64,000 nt of DNA from the NCBI GenBank assembly GCA_027574665.1, contig CM050651.1, forward strand, positions 6,077,501-6,141,500, read 5' to 3'. The notes beneath the pieces were generated by a model that saw only the letters and a program-made list of their open reading frames with translations, did no database searches and was not told the origin of the DNA. The DNA comes from Rhynochetos jubatus (taxonomy: Eukaryota > Chordata > Aves > Eurypygiformes > Rhynochetidae). Position 1 is the stretch's first letter. Every line of letters begins with the position of its first letter. Positions 52,080 to 62,521 of this stretch are shown here, piece after piece. A program made the position numbers and the translations under genes.

Positions 52080-52352
52080 CTGTGATGGGATGCACCTATG
52101 AGTGCTGAGGGAGCTGGCGGAAGTCACTGTTAGGCCACTCTCCATAATCTTTGAAAAGTTATGGAGAACAGGAGAGGTGCCTGAGGACTGGAGGAAAACC
52201 AATGTTACTCCAATCTTCAAAAAAGGTAAGAAGGAGGACCCAGGTAACTACTCTAGGTGATCCTGCTCGGGCAGGAAGGTTGGACTAGATGATCTCTAGA
52301 GGTCCCTTCCAACCCCTACCACTCTGTGAACCTGTATGAATCTGTGAATCTT
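52080..52352 (+). mobile_element. CR1 LINE with internal deletion (RT fragment joined to 3' end)
   Basis: On the plus strand 52084-52251 encodes the start of the CR1 reverse-transcriptase region. Recognisable residues are DGMH, LRELAEV, PLSIIFEKLWRTGEVPEDWR, VTPIFKKGKKEDPGNY; a TGA at 52099-52101 interrupts it. At about 52252 it jumps directly to the CR1 3' UTR (tctaggtgatcctgctc, then gttggactagatgatc) and the tail of ctgtgaa-type units ending near 52352. The whole RT catalytic core and C-terminus, normally well over a kilobase, is absent. The deletion may have arisen during reverse transcription or later. Confidence 0.9.
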
Positions 52353-52447
52353 GTTTCTGGTAAGTTTTCAATAAACTGTTATTTTGGGGGGGGAGAATCA
52401 CAGAATGGTCAGGGTTGGAAGGGACCTCTAGAGATCATCTAGTCCAA
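52280..52447. repeat. 36-bp perfect inverted repeat, 96-bp spacer
   Basis: Positions 52280-52315 are the exact reverse complement of 52412-52447. The arms are the 3' UTR ends of two CR1 copies lying tail to tail. Similarity continues with mismatches on both sides. The arrangement could form a cruciform or, if transcribed, a double-stranded RNA hairpin. Confidence 0.95.
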
Positions 52448-52625
52448 CTCCCCTGCCAAGGCAGGTTCATCTAGAGCAGATCACACAGGAACAAGTCCGG
52501 GCGGTTTGTGACAGTCTCCAGAGAAGGAGACTCCACCACCTCTCTGGGCAGCCTGTTCCAGTGCTCTGTCACCCTCAGAGTAAAGAAGTTTTTCCTCAAG
52601 TTCAGAATAAGACATCTTTCTGTGC
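52396..52625 (-). mobile_element. CR1 LINE, 3'-end fragment (tail to tail with the previous copy)
   Basis: Minus-strand CR1 3' end: the inverted tail (tcacagaatgg) starts near 52396, followed by the UTR with gacctctagagatcatc, acaggaacaagtccggg and gagactccaccacctc, and the last coding block up to about 52625 where similarity ends. It belongs to the subtype with 'ctctagagatcatctagtcc', like the copies at 52080 and 58001. It is 5'-truncated and has no usable frame. Confidence 0.92.
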
Positions 52626-54149
52626 AGATTTTTCAGTGTTTGGAATTTATATTCATATTGGGAAAAATTAGCACACTTCCTAAGTATAAAGCTTATATCC
52701 CTTGTTACATCTCCAATCTCCCTCATGTACTGCATTGCTCAAGTCAATATCTCTAATAATGCATTGTTGTTAGGGGTTCCCAAAACACACTGTAGTCCAA
52801 GAAAGTGTAAGTACAGAGAAAAATAGCTTAGCTGGCAAATCAGTCTCTGGAGAAAATGGCAGAAGGGCACACCTAAACTACAAATCCCAAAGGAAACTAT
52901 TGTAGCAATTCCATAGATAAAAATAGCCTATCAATGTTGAATAAAAAAATTTCAACCACTATAATTTACTTTCACAGAAAAGCTGTCTCTCGTGCAAGTA
53001 AATCATCTTTTATAATAAACTCTGGATGTCACCCAGATAATGGGTTCCAAAAAATGATTGTTCTTCAGTGCAGACACTCCCAGGTTTTATTGGGTCCTGA
53101 CATTTTCAAGTATGCTCTAACTCCAAATCTCATTATTTGTACCATATCCCCATTAAAACTTTGACAGTCATGATTTTCCTTCACTTTTTTAGTTCCCTCA
53201 GTCTAAACAATCATAGGTCCTCATAAACTGAAATGACAGAATCCTAAACCAAGCTCTAATTAGAGTAATCTTGTCCTTTTACTAATTTAAAATTCCAAAT
53301 AGCAGTCTATCATCTTATGCAAATTACATCATGTATGGAAAAAACTTGGTATGAAAAGGTCCTATTGTTGTTATATTAAGACAGTCACAAATTAACAGTA
53401 TTCTTATCTGATAATAGCACAAAAAATCCGGTATGAAATTGGAAATTATATATATACAAGTACATAGCTTCTCATATCATACTCACTTTAACAGTCATCC
53501 ACCCATCCACTATGAAATGCAAAACTATTAATGAAATGAAAACTAAATTTATTAAAATATTGTTTAATTTAAGATAGCTCCATATCCAAGCTGTAGAAAG
53601 GAAAATCTCTTTTATCGCTTACTTTGATGAATCTGGCCTGTGATCTTGTGAGCTTCTAAAGATGATCAAATTGAGCAGAGAACCCCATGAATCCTAACAT
53701 GGTACACTGAGTGATGTCCTTAATGAACACAGTATGAGGCATTTAGACCATCTTGAGGACAACTGCTTCCATCTAGCTACTCGTATCTTCAAACAGCTAT
53801 TAAGTCAAGATACACTGTGGGTCAGCTATTGAAGCACTCCTCTAGTAACAACCCCTTCTATGAAGCAATTAAATTTACATATTTTGCCATGTAAGAAAGT
53901 GTTTCTGTCACTAGAATGTTTTGGATAGGTTTATTTGTTTTTAAATTATTTTATTTTACTATTTCTTCTTTATTTTATTATTACTATTATTATGGTATTT
54001 TTATGGAAGAGAACCAAAGGGAAAGAAAAAAGCAGCAAAGCAAAAATTACATGTCATCTGAAAATAGTATTTATAGTACTTCTGTCCATATTTCTATTAC
54101 CAACTGTAAAATTATTAGTTTCAGGCAAGCATTAAGTTTTAACAGAATA
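52626..54149. other. AT-rich non-coding stretch
   Basis: No gene or transposon was recognised. An imperfect ATT repeat lies at 53970-53994. Confidence 0.45.
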
Positions 54150-55400
54150 AAATCCGGACCCAGTGTAACACAAGCCAAGCTGAGAGGCCCTAGGCAAAGC
54201 ATGTGCTGGCTAGGAAGCGTCTCACCTTGCACAGAACTCGCACCTTGCTGGTTTTCCCAGACAAGTGCTGCAGAGGCTGGAGCATGGTGAAAATGTGAAC
54301 AACTGCCTTAGCACGGGTCAGATTTTGCTCCAGCTGCTGCCAGTGCTGGTGATAGAGCGGTGTGTACGCAGAGCAGTGCTGCCCAGGAGCCATCTCAGTG
54401 CTTGGCTCTTTTGCACGACAGAGCTCATCTGAATCCGTGCGTGCTGCTCACCTCAACTACGCACCTAGCAGCGGGAGCTTGCAGCTGGGGCAGAGGGCAT
54501 GTGCTGTGGTTTAAGTCTCGTTACTGATGCTCATTTGATTGAGCCACTGCACCTATTTAATTATTTCTTTTCCAATGCGATGCTGCCAGTAGGCAGGCAA
54601 AATGGGCAGCCTCGCTGGGTTACACCAGCACAGGCAGGGCACGGGTGCAGCTGTGTTTCACTGACAATCGGCTGGGAGTGGGAGCGTTTCCTACTGCAGG
54701 GCACTTCATAAGACCTGTTAGTTCCAACAAGTGAATGTAACTTTGAGTTTCCCTACCCCTGTTGTTGAATGATGCTGTTGAATACCTGTGTCTTCCTAGC
54801 CACCTGCGACAGGTCCACATGGGCCTTGCCTCAGCAGGCAGCTTCCAGTGGAACACTTGTTCAGTCCTGCATGTTGGCTTTACATACATAAAGCCCTTAG
54901 TAAGGTCAAGGAGAGCTTGGTGGGATTTGAAGTGACTGGGAGTATGATTAACTACTAGGACAACCACTGGGATTCTGCAGTTAAGAAATCCTCCATGCCT
55001 TTTTCTTTGAGCAGTCCTCACAGGCGTGTTAGCTGAAGGAGCACCCTTTGGCTGCAGGGCCCAACTTAATCCAGCTCACAGAGCTACACAGCTTTTGAGG
55101 AGATAAAACCTGTTTAAAATCAATTTCTCTCCCAGAGCACTACAGTTTTGTGTATACCCTCTGGGATACCCTGCAGAGGACAGGAACAGCTTTCTGCTTT
55201 CATAAAGCCAAATCCTGCAACTTCGCCTCCCAGTATCATTCTATCAGTACAGGGCATAGCCCAGACGTGGGGTTCCCTGCTAGAAAACTGTCCTCTGGCT
55301 TGAACTGTGGTGGTCTCCTGTGCACCTCTCCAGTGCACTCTGCGTATGTGCATATTTCTTCTTCAAGTAACCAGTTTCACTGTCTCTCCATTTGAAACTT
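54150..55400. other. GC-richer block of unknown origin
   Basis: About 1.2 kb with raised G+C compared with its flanks, containing blocks such as ctccagctgctgccagtgct near 54330 and cagcacaggcagggcacggg near 54628. Minus-strand frames of 67 to 133 codons are open across it but show no recognisable domain. An old transposon, a retrocopy or a conserved element are all possible; none can be shown by eye. Confidence 0.3.
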
Positions 55401-58000
55401 GACTCACTTGGACTGATATAGTTTCTGAACCTTGGACAGATATGACTAGTTGAATCAAACAGGTATCCCCCCAAAAAAAGAAATGTGATGGTGTGATCAT
55501 ATGATTATGCAGATGGCACTTTCCAATTCTTCCTGTCTTGATTTTACAATTAAATTGACATGTTTACATCAATTTTCATTTTGATAAGTGTAATAATATT
55601 TCAGATGTACCAGAGAATCATAGAAAATAGAGACAAGTTATATTACATGAAATTCCCTTTGAAGATACCTCAAGAGTTGTGTCTGTTCAGGTTTCATCAG
55701 AGTGCCACAATCAAACAAAGGCCATTATATCATTATAGGAAGTTTTGTGCTGACATGGGGTTTCGTACATACCCAACTTAATTTCCTTTCCTATGAAGCT
55801 ACCATGGCACATTATGGGTGATCAATATTTAATTTAACATATCCACTAAAAGATCCTGTATATCTTTTTCTTTGTGATGTCTCCCTTTTTTTTCATAATG
55901 CCACATATTTGTTCTTTTTTACCAGAGAGAAAAATATTCAGCCCTGCTTTTAATGAGTCCAGAGAAAGAGTTTTCTATTTATCCAGATCAGATCTACACA
56001 AAACCCCTTGCAGAATGCATGCAAAGATGACATTGCCATTTACTGTGTGAGACCTGTTCATTAAACTATGATAAAGGTGCAAGAGGTGACGTATTCTCTG
56101 GAATATCATTTTCTTCTGAAGCACACACATACTTTTAGATGGGCTGAGCTGTTAACAGTCACTGCTGCTCAAACTGTGAACTAGTAAGACTGGAAAGGCA
56201 GAGAGTAAGGATGGTAACTCACAAGCAGCTGTTGGTGGAAGGCGTTTGCAGAGACATGGTCATTGCATTACCCTGACTGACAGATTTGTTTCATCCTCCA
56301 GCAAGCTGAAAACTTAAAATATCTGCAGATTTTTTTTCTGTGAAGAGAAATGTGAACATACAATTAAAATGGAAGCTGTGTTTTTTGTTTAAAAGTGCTG
56401 CCAGCAATCAATAAATAATAAAATGTGGTATTGTATATACCTTCTCAAATAATTTCATGATTATCATAAATGAAGCCTACTGGTGAGTCTTAACAAATTC
56501 ATAAGTTATTAAACCACAACACTTATGTATCAGGCACTGTCATACAAATTAGCCTTTGTGTGTTTCTTGCTTTCTTTGGGGTGGAGGGATCACAGAAAAG
56601 ACAGATTTAAGCTGGTATCATACTGGAGTTCACTCTAGGAGTACTTTTAACAGAGACTTACAGTTCTAAGTAGCTATAAAGATATATTTCAGTGCAGGAT
56701 ATAATGCTTATTAGCAAGAACTTCAAATGCCACTGTCACCTGCCACTACTAAATTTCCTGTTAGAAAGATCATAAACAGCACCGGTGCATTTTGCTTTAG
56801 CAAGTGCATTTCAAGAGTGTAATGCTTAACTAGGCATTTTATTTTGCAAAATAATGTTTATCATCTTTCACTTTTACTCAAGCAAATATGCACACAGCCC
56901 TATTCTTCACTGTTATATCATGTTGCGTAGCATCTGCATTTGCTTCAGTGATGTCACTTGAATAAGTCAGTGATATTCACTGTGAGTGAAGAATGTCAGT
57001 CTTAATCAGCAGTTTATTTGGGAAGTAATTATTATGTAATTGTTACCAGTGTATGCTACTGGCAAAAACTTAAAGTGGAATACATCTGCAGATGCCTACT
57101 TACTCCTTTCAGAATTTCTTGATTGAGTATGGCAGCTGCATTAGGATCAATAAATCCTGTAGTCTGAAGTATTCTTGGCATTAGTGTCTCTAGGTAGACG
57201 GAAGGCAGTTGACTAAAACTCACTCTGTATAAATCTCGTACTTCAAAATGAGCTCAGACTTTTACAGAGTAAATTTTGTATTTAAAGATCAGTGTCTGTG
57301 AAATACAACATTAAACATATTCTAAATAGAAATGTATGAATACATGGCAAAGATCAGCAATCTATCAGCAACTTTATTTTAAGATGAAATTAAAGGTCAG
57401 TGAAAGGTCTTCTCCAATGCTGGTACTCTTCCTTGATTTCCACTCCTCAGTGCCCAGTGCTTGAGATTTTACTATAAGCTCTTTATAACACACTCAGACT
57501 ATTTCACACAAGTCACTGTTACACAAAAAAAATGTTACATTTAACCCAGCAAAGCGAGGCCACAAAAGATCCTCTACAGTATACATTACTTAAATAAAGT
57601 CCTATATCTGTTCAAAAAGCAATTATATGGCTGTGTTTAAAGTACAAAAAACTCATTTTAAAGCTTCAGGTGAATTATCTATTTTCAGACTAACCCAAAA
57701 CGTTAGTTACAAAATAGCAGCCTTCTTCAAGTATGATTTGAGGTGTTTACTATGGATAATCCTGCAAAATATATCTTATTAAGAGGAATTGTACCTCACT
57801 TTCAGGATTTAAGGAATTAGCATGTATCAACCAAAATCTATACATTTAACTACATTCTGTTTTGGACACAGAAATTCAGTTGATCTTTACAGACTTTAAA
57901 AATGTATATAAAACACTTCTGCCAGAAGCAGTTCTAAAATGTGTGTAGTGAATTTTACTTTACCTCTGTGTAAAACCACTCGCTCAGTCTCTTCCTCACA
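55401..58000. other. AT-rich non-coding stretch
   Basis: Ordinary AT-rich DNA with chance-sized frames; no gene or transposon was recognised. Confidence 0.45.
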
Positions 58001-58280
58001 CACAGATTCACACAGAGTGGAAAGGGTTGGGAGGGATCTCTAGAGACCATCTAGTCCAACCCCCCTGCCAGAGCAGGATCCCCTAGAGCAGGATCCCCTA
58101 GAGCAGATCGTACAGGAACAAGTCCAGGCGGCTTTGGAAAGTCTCTAGAGAAGGAGACTCCACCACCTCTCTGGGCAGCCTGTCCCAGTGCTCTGTCACC
58201 CTCACAGTGCAGAAGGGTTTCCTCACATTCAGGTTGAACCTTCTGTTTTCCAGTTTAAGGCCATTGCCCCTAGTCCTGTT
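58001..58280 (-). mobile_element. CR1 LINE, 3' end
   Basis: Minus-strand CR1 fragment. The inverted tail (cacagattcacacagagtgg) starts near 58001, followed by the UTR with gggatctctagagaccatc, tagtccaacccccctgcc and acaggaacaagtccagg, then the last coding block to ccattgcccctagtcctgtt at 58280. It shares its subtype with the two copies at 52.1-52.6 kb. It contains a 15-bp tandem duplication (58072-58101) absent from its neighbour at 52396. Confidence 0.95.
58072..58101 (+). repeat. Tandem 15-bp duplication inside CR1
   Basis: The unit agcaggatcccctag is present twice in direct tandem and followed by a partial third copy (agcag). The flanking CR1 consensus block occurs once in related copies, so this is a copy-specific slippage event. 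Confidence 0.95.
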
Positions 58281-60080
58281 TCAGTTTTCCTCTGTTTCAC
58301 AAAAATAGTAGAAATCCTTATATAGAAGCCCAAGACATCTTCACTGACTTTCCAGCTCATTTGTTCAAAACCAGCAAAACACACTGTGCTCAAACCATGT
58401 TAAAGTGAAAGGAAGAAGAAAAGACTTGATGCCAGGACAGGGAATGACAATCAAGAACTGTCGAAAAGTTAAGATCCATGAATGAGAGGTTGTATAATGC
58501 AAACTGAAATAACTATTTGCTTAATGAATTACTGTTGGGAGTACGTAAAATTATATGAATTTAATGCTACTTTGTGGAAGCAGAAGCATTTTACCTTAAA
58601 AATACCTTCATGTTCTCTTCTGTAAAACTATTCTAATGTAACTACTCAGCAAAGTGGAGGATTAAGACAACAGGTTTTTTTTCTTGAAGGAGAGCAGTGA
58701 AGATGAGGAAAAAGGAGAACTGCAAGCAGCCAGGAATAACTTCGTCTCCTGAAAATAAGGTAAAATAAAGGTGTGTTTGTTCATGTAGCTGATCTTGCAG
58801 CACTACATTTTGCTTTGTTTAGGGCTGCTGGGAGGAAGAATTAAAGCAGAGCTAAGAAATATAGCCTAAAATGTGAATCAACTCATGCTGTAGGCAGTTT
58901 CATTCAAGGTTGAATGCTTTTATGCATAATGAATATAACCAACCTTCCTTTCATTCAATTATCTTCTATAACCTTCTACAGAGTACAAGTGTTTTCATTC
59001 TTTTCTGAAGTACTATTACTGTCCAGACTGTGGGTAGGACTGGGATTACATATGCTTTTCTTGGTGAAGCCTGGCTTTCCTGAATCGTGGAAGCTCTGAA
59101 GCACTCCCACCATCAGATATTAAGGCTACTTGCACTGCTTACTTCTAAGGAAAACATTTGTGGGCTGTTGTTTCCCTGCAAGAGAGAAAATTTATGAAAA
59201 AGTCAGTATCTTGTTCCAAAGTCATCAAATAATTTGGGCAAGCACAAATGGAAAAGTTGCTCCCACTGGACCAATGTGACTTCTACTAAGGAAAATTATT
59301 GAAAACGGAAATTAACTAAAAAAAGGCACTTTGGAAGGTTTAAGGAATTCTCAGAATACTTATAAAAGACCGTAAAGACTGCTCAGAAACTCACATCAAG
59401 GTTAAATTTAGTAACAAACATCTGACCTGCCTATTTTCAGGTATTGTTCTAAAGTATGCAAAATGTCTTTCCTCCAGATGATTGACTTATAATTAATGAA
59501 AGTTAAAACACCAGTTTCGTTTGAAACTATGAATGTAATAAAAGATAAGGAAGGAACTTTTTTTTCTAATTGTGCTTAGAGTTGCTATCATGTTTATTTT
59601 AGTAACAATGTTACAGTGATTGGGCTGTCTTCATCAAGAATTCAATGACTGCTGACGTGAGAAGTAAAGCAAAAATAAATACATTAGACTTTGCAGTTCG
59701 GTGGATATTTTTATACTTATTGAGATATAACAGACCAAAGGCTAGGGAAAGTTAGCAGGAGATTTGAGTGTATAGTCCACTGCATATCCACTTGAGAAAA
59801 AATAATGTAGGGAAAAATACAGCAGAATATTGTTTTGAAAGTGGTATCCACTGAGTTCCAAAAGAGCTGCAGCTAATTAGCCTTCCTGGAAAAAAAAAAA
59901 AAGGACATGTACAATATTTTTGTAAATACGTTGAAACCCCAGGTTTTAGACTTAGCAAACATATAATCCAGAGACTGTTTACTTGTGACTTTACATGGAG
60001 AATTCACAGCAGTCACAGAATATCTGGATTGTCAAATATTCCTAATTCTTCAAGATGAGTATATTTTATATATATATGTA
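58281..60080. other. AT-rich non-coding stretch
   Basis: No gene or transposon was recognised. A run of A at 59889-59902 and a TA-rich tract at 60063-60078, directly at the tail of the next CR1, are the only simple repeats of note. Confidence 0.45.
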
Positions 60081-60683
60081 TCATAGAATGGTTTGAGTTG
60101 GAAGGGACCTTCAATATCATCTCGTTCGAACCCCCCTGCCATGGGCAAGGGACGCCTTCCAGTAGACCGGGTTGCTCAAAGCCCCATCCAACCCTGCCTC
60201 GTTGGATACCAGTCTATATCCTTCTTGTGTTTAGGGCACCACAGCTGGACACAGCACTCCAGCTGGGGTCTCACGCAAGCAGAGCAGAGGGGGAGAATCT
60301 CCTCCCTCAACCTGCTGGCCATACTTCTCCTGATACAGGCCAGGATCCAGTTGGCTTTCTGGGCTGCCAGCGCACACTGCCAGCTCATGTTCAGCTTCTC
60401 ATCCATCGGTACCTCCAACTCCTTTTCCTCAGGGCTGCTCTCAATCCATTCTCCACCCAGCCTGTACTTGTGCTTGGGATTGTCCCGACCTGGGTGCAGG
60501 ACCATGTTGAACCCCATGAGGTTGGCACAGGCCCACCTCTCCAGCCTGACCAGGTCCCTTGGGATGGCATCCCTTCCCTCCAGCATGTTGACCGCACCAC
60601 ACAGCTTGATGTCATCGTCAAACTTGCTGAGGGGCACTTGATGCCATCATCCATGTCACTGACGAAGATGTTAAACAGTACCA
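60081..60683 (-). mobile_element. CR1 LINE, internally deleted, with RT domain remnant
   Basis: Minus-strand CR1 with the longest coding remnant in the window. Reading from the right-hand end, LFNIFVSDMDDGIKC leads into PLSKFDDDIKL. A one-base deletion near 60634 shifts the frame between them. The frame then stays open to 60176 with typical CR1 residues such as RDLVRLERWA, KLNMSWQCALAAQKANWIL and RPQLECCVQLW. The RT catalytic box, normally FADD in CR1, reads FDDD (about 60611-60622). Near 60205 the coding sequence joins the 3' UTR directly, omitting the final segment of ORF2 (a few hundred bases) that the copy at 20320 still has. The tail tcatagaatgg (inverted) is at 60081. A 199-codon open frame on the opposite strand (60098-60697) is a shadow of this element. 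Confidence 0.95.
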
Positions 60684-61953
60684 GTAGGCATAGGTAGACA
60701 TACATACGACTAGTACCTAAGATGAACAGCTGAGGATAATTTTTATTTGGGGTTGATACAACTTATTTACAGAACCTACTCTTAAGGGGAAGATCAAAAA
60801 AAAGGAAATAAGAAGGTGTATTTTATGATGAATAAAAATACTGAACTTTTGAGCATATATGCATATGTCATAGAAATAAGTAATAATGCAATGCATCAAG
60901 ACATGAGATGTTAAATTTCTGGCTTTAGGCTCTTTCCTCCCCAGAACATCCTGTAGCTTTGGATACCCACAGGGTAGGTGTGTGTATGTATATATGCACA
61001 TATGCTGTCCATCCCTTACTGCATTATATAAATGAATTATGTGGCTTTTATGTTATGCAAGAGCTTGTTCTGCCAAGAGCTCTATATGCATATTTTGCAT
61101 GTGCAATGAATTACACAGACTATTTTGCCATTTTTTAACTGCTGAGGTGGAAAAATGATAAATATTAATGAAAAAATCAATAATAGACACTACTGGCTTC
61201 AATGGGAATTCTGTCATAGTCTTCATTGGGGCCCAAGATTTCAGCTCTACACTTTATCATGGGCAGAGACAAGAAAAAGTAAAATGCTTTGTTACTCTTT
61301 AATTCACACAAATTCTTCTTTTCTGTACTGTAGGAATACTGGTACCCAGAGTTTAGAGAAACTAATCCTTGTAACTTGCAGATACTTGTCTCCTACTGAA
61401 CTCAATTGCAAAGCTCTGAGCTGATTTGTAAAAAGAACAGGACAGTGACTGGACTGAGAAATAGATTACAAGAAGGGAGGGGAGTAATTTTCTCATAGAG
61501 AGAACAGTGGCTATGCATTAAAGCACAGATCACATTATTTCCTTTTTGTATATCTTGTATTTTAATAAGTTGAGGAGAGGTTATTCTCAGAGAAACTGTA
61601 GATGGATCTATTAGTTCCTGGAAGGAATTTACAGAGTAGTTGTGCATCTCTTAGGCCTTCTGCTTTTTTTAACTGCATGCATCTAGCCCTTTCAGGTTCC
61701 CCACATATCTTTTATCTATCATTTCATCATTTGTGTTACCTCTCTTCAGAGCTTTCACAAGCACGCAAAATTCTGGTTTCACCAGAGATTGGCAAAGTCC
61801 TTAGTTGTCTCCCTAGCTTTACATAAAACCTCCTGATCCACTTAAGGCCTGATCCAAAGCTGTTCAAGTCAGTTGGAAGAATTGCATTTGGTACCATGGG
61901 TTACATATCAAACTCTCTATGGAGACATCAGAATGCAGATTATATTGGATGTC
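60684..61953. other. AT-rich non-coding stretch
   Basis: No gene or transposon was recognised. A mixed TG/TA tract lies at 60978-61003. Confidence 0.45.
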
Positions 61954-61978
61954 TTTTTTTTTTTTTTTTTTTTTTTTT
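61954..61978 (+). repeat. Poly-T run of 25
   Basis: The longest homopolymer in the window: 25 T residues between gtc and gtattc. On the minus strand it is a poly-A of 25, which could be a retroposon tail, but no element was recognised to its right. Confidence 0.95.
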
Positions 61979-62412
61979 GTATTCTGACTGTATCTAATTT
62001 CTAGCTTCTCAATGAAAACCACATGCCTGACATTCCTAAAATAAACATTTCTTCATTTATTGAGTAGTACAAAATCCTTAGTCTGTTACCTTTGGAGACC
62101 ATCTACACTGCTCAAATTTGAAGTCTTTATCCTCACTTAGAAAGAGTGTTGACAAACTGGAAAGAGTTCAGAAAAGAGTTATGAGTATTAACCAAGAACT
62201 GGAACATCCATTTTAGACTGAGTGATTATTTTGGTTATCACAGAGAAGGATAGCAGAGGAATAGCTCCTGATCTGCAGGGACCTAAATGAGATAAAATTT
62301 TTAATACTAGCAGACTCCATAACACAAGATAATTTAATGACTGGGAGTTTAAAATTAAAAAGCTTGGGTGTTTTCATTAGAGATTTAAATCAAGAGATAG
62401 ACCATAGCCTGT

Positions 62413-62440
62413 GTGAAAATAGATGGTCATCTATTTTCAC
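62413..62440. repeat. 28-bp stem-loop with 13-bp perfect arms
   Basis: gtgaaaatagatg (62413-62425) and catctattttcac (62428-62440) are exact reverse complements separated by only gt. No T run follows to suggest a terminator and the arms are too short for a canonical miRNA precursor. Confidence 0.95.
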
Positions 62441-62493
62441 TTGGTGAAATTCTAGAACCTCTATATGCAGGAAACCCAACTAGGTTTGCTTGC

Positions 62494-62521
62494 CTTTTGT
62501 TTTGTTTTGGTTTGTTTGTTT
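62494..62521 (+). repeat. (GTTT)n-type microsatellite
   Basis: About 28 bases made only of G and T in TTTG/TTTTG units. Confidence 0.8.

Noticed and set aside
52626-52760. Extension of the minus-strand CR1 coding sequence to the right of 52625
   Set aside because: The open frame continues, but the residues no longer resemble CR1 ORF2 and the DNA becomes AT-rich like the flank.
60098-60697. 199-codon plus-strand open frame, the longest in the window
   Set aside because: It lies antisense to the CR1 reverse-transcriptase remnant and results from its GC-rich coding composition.
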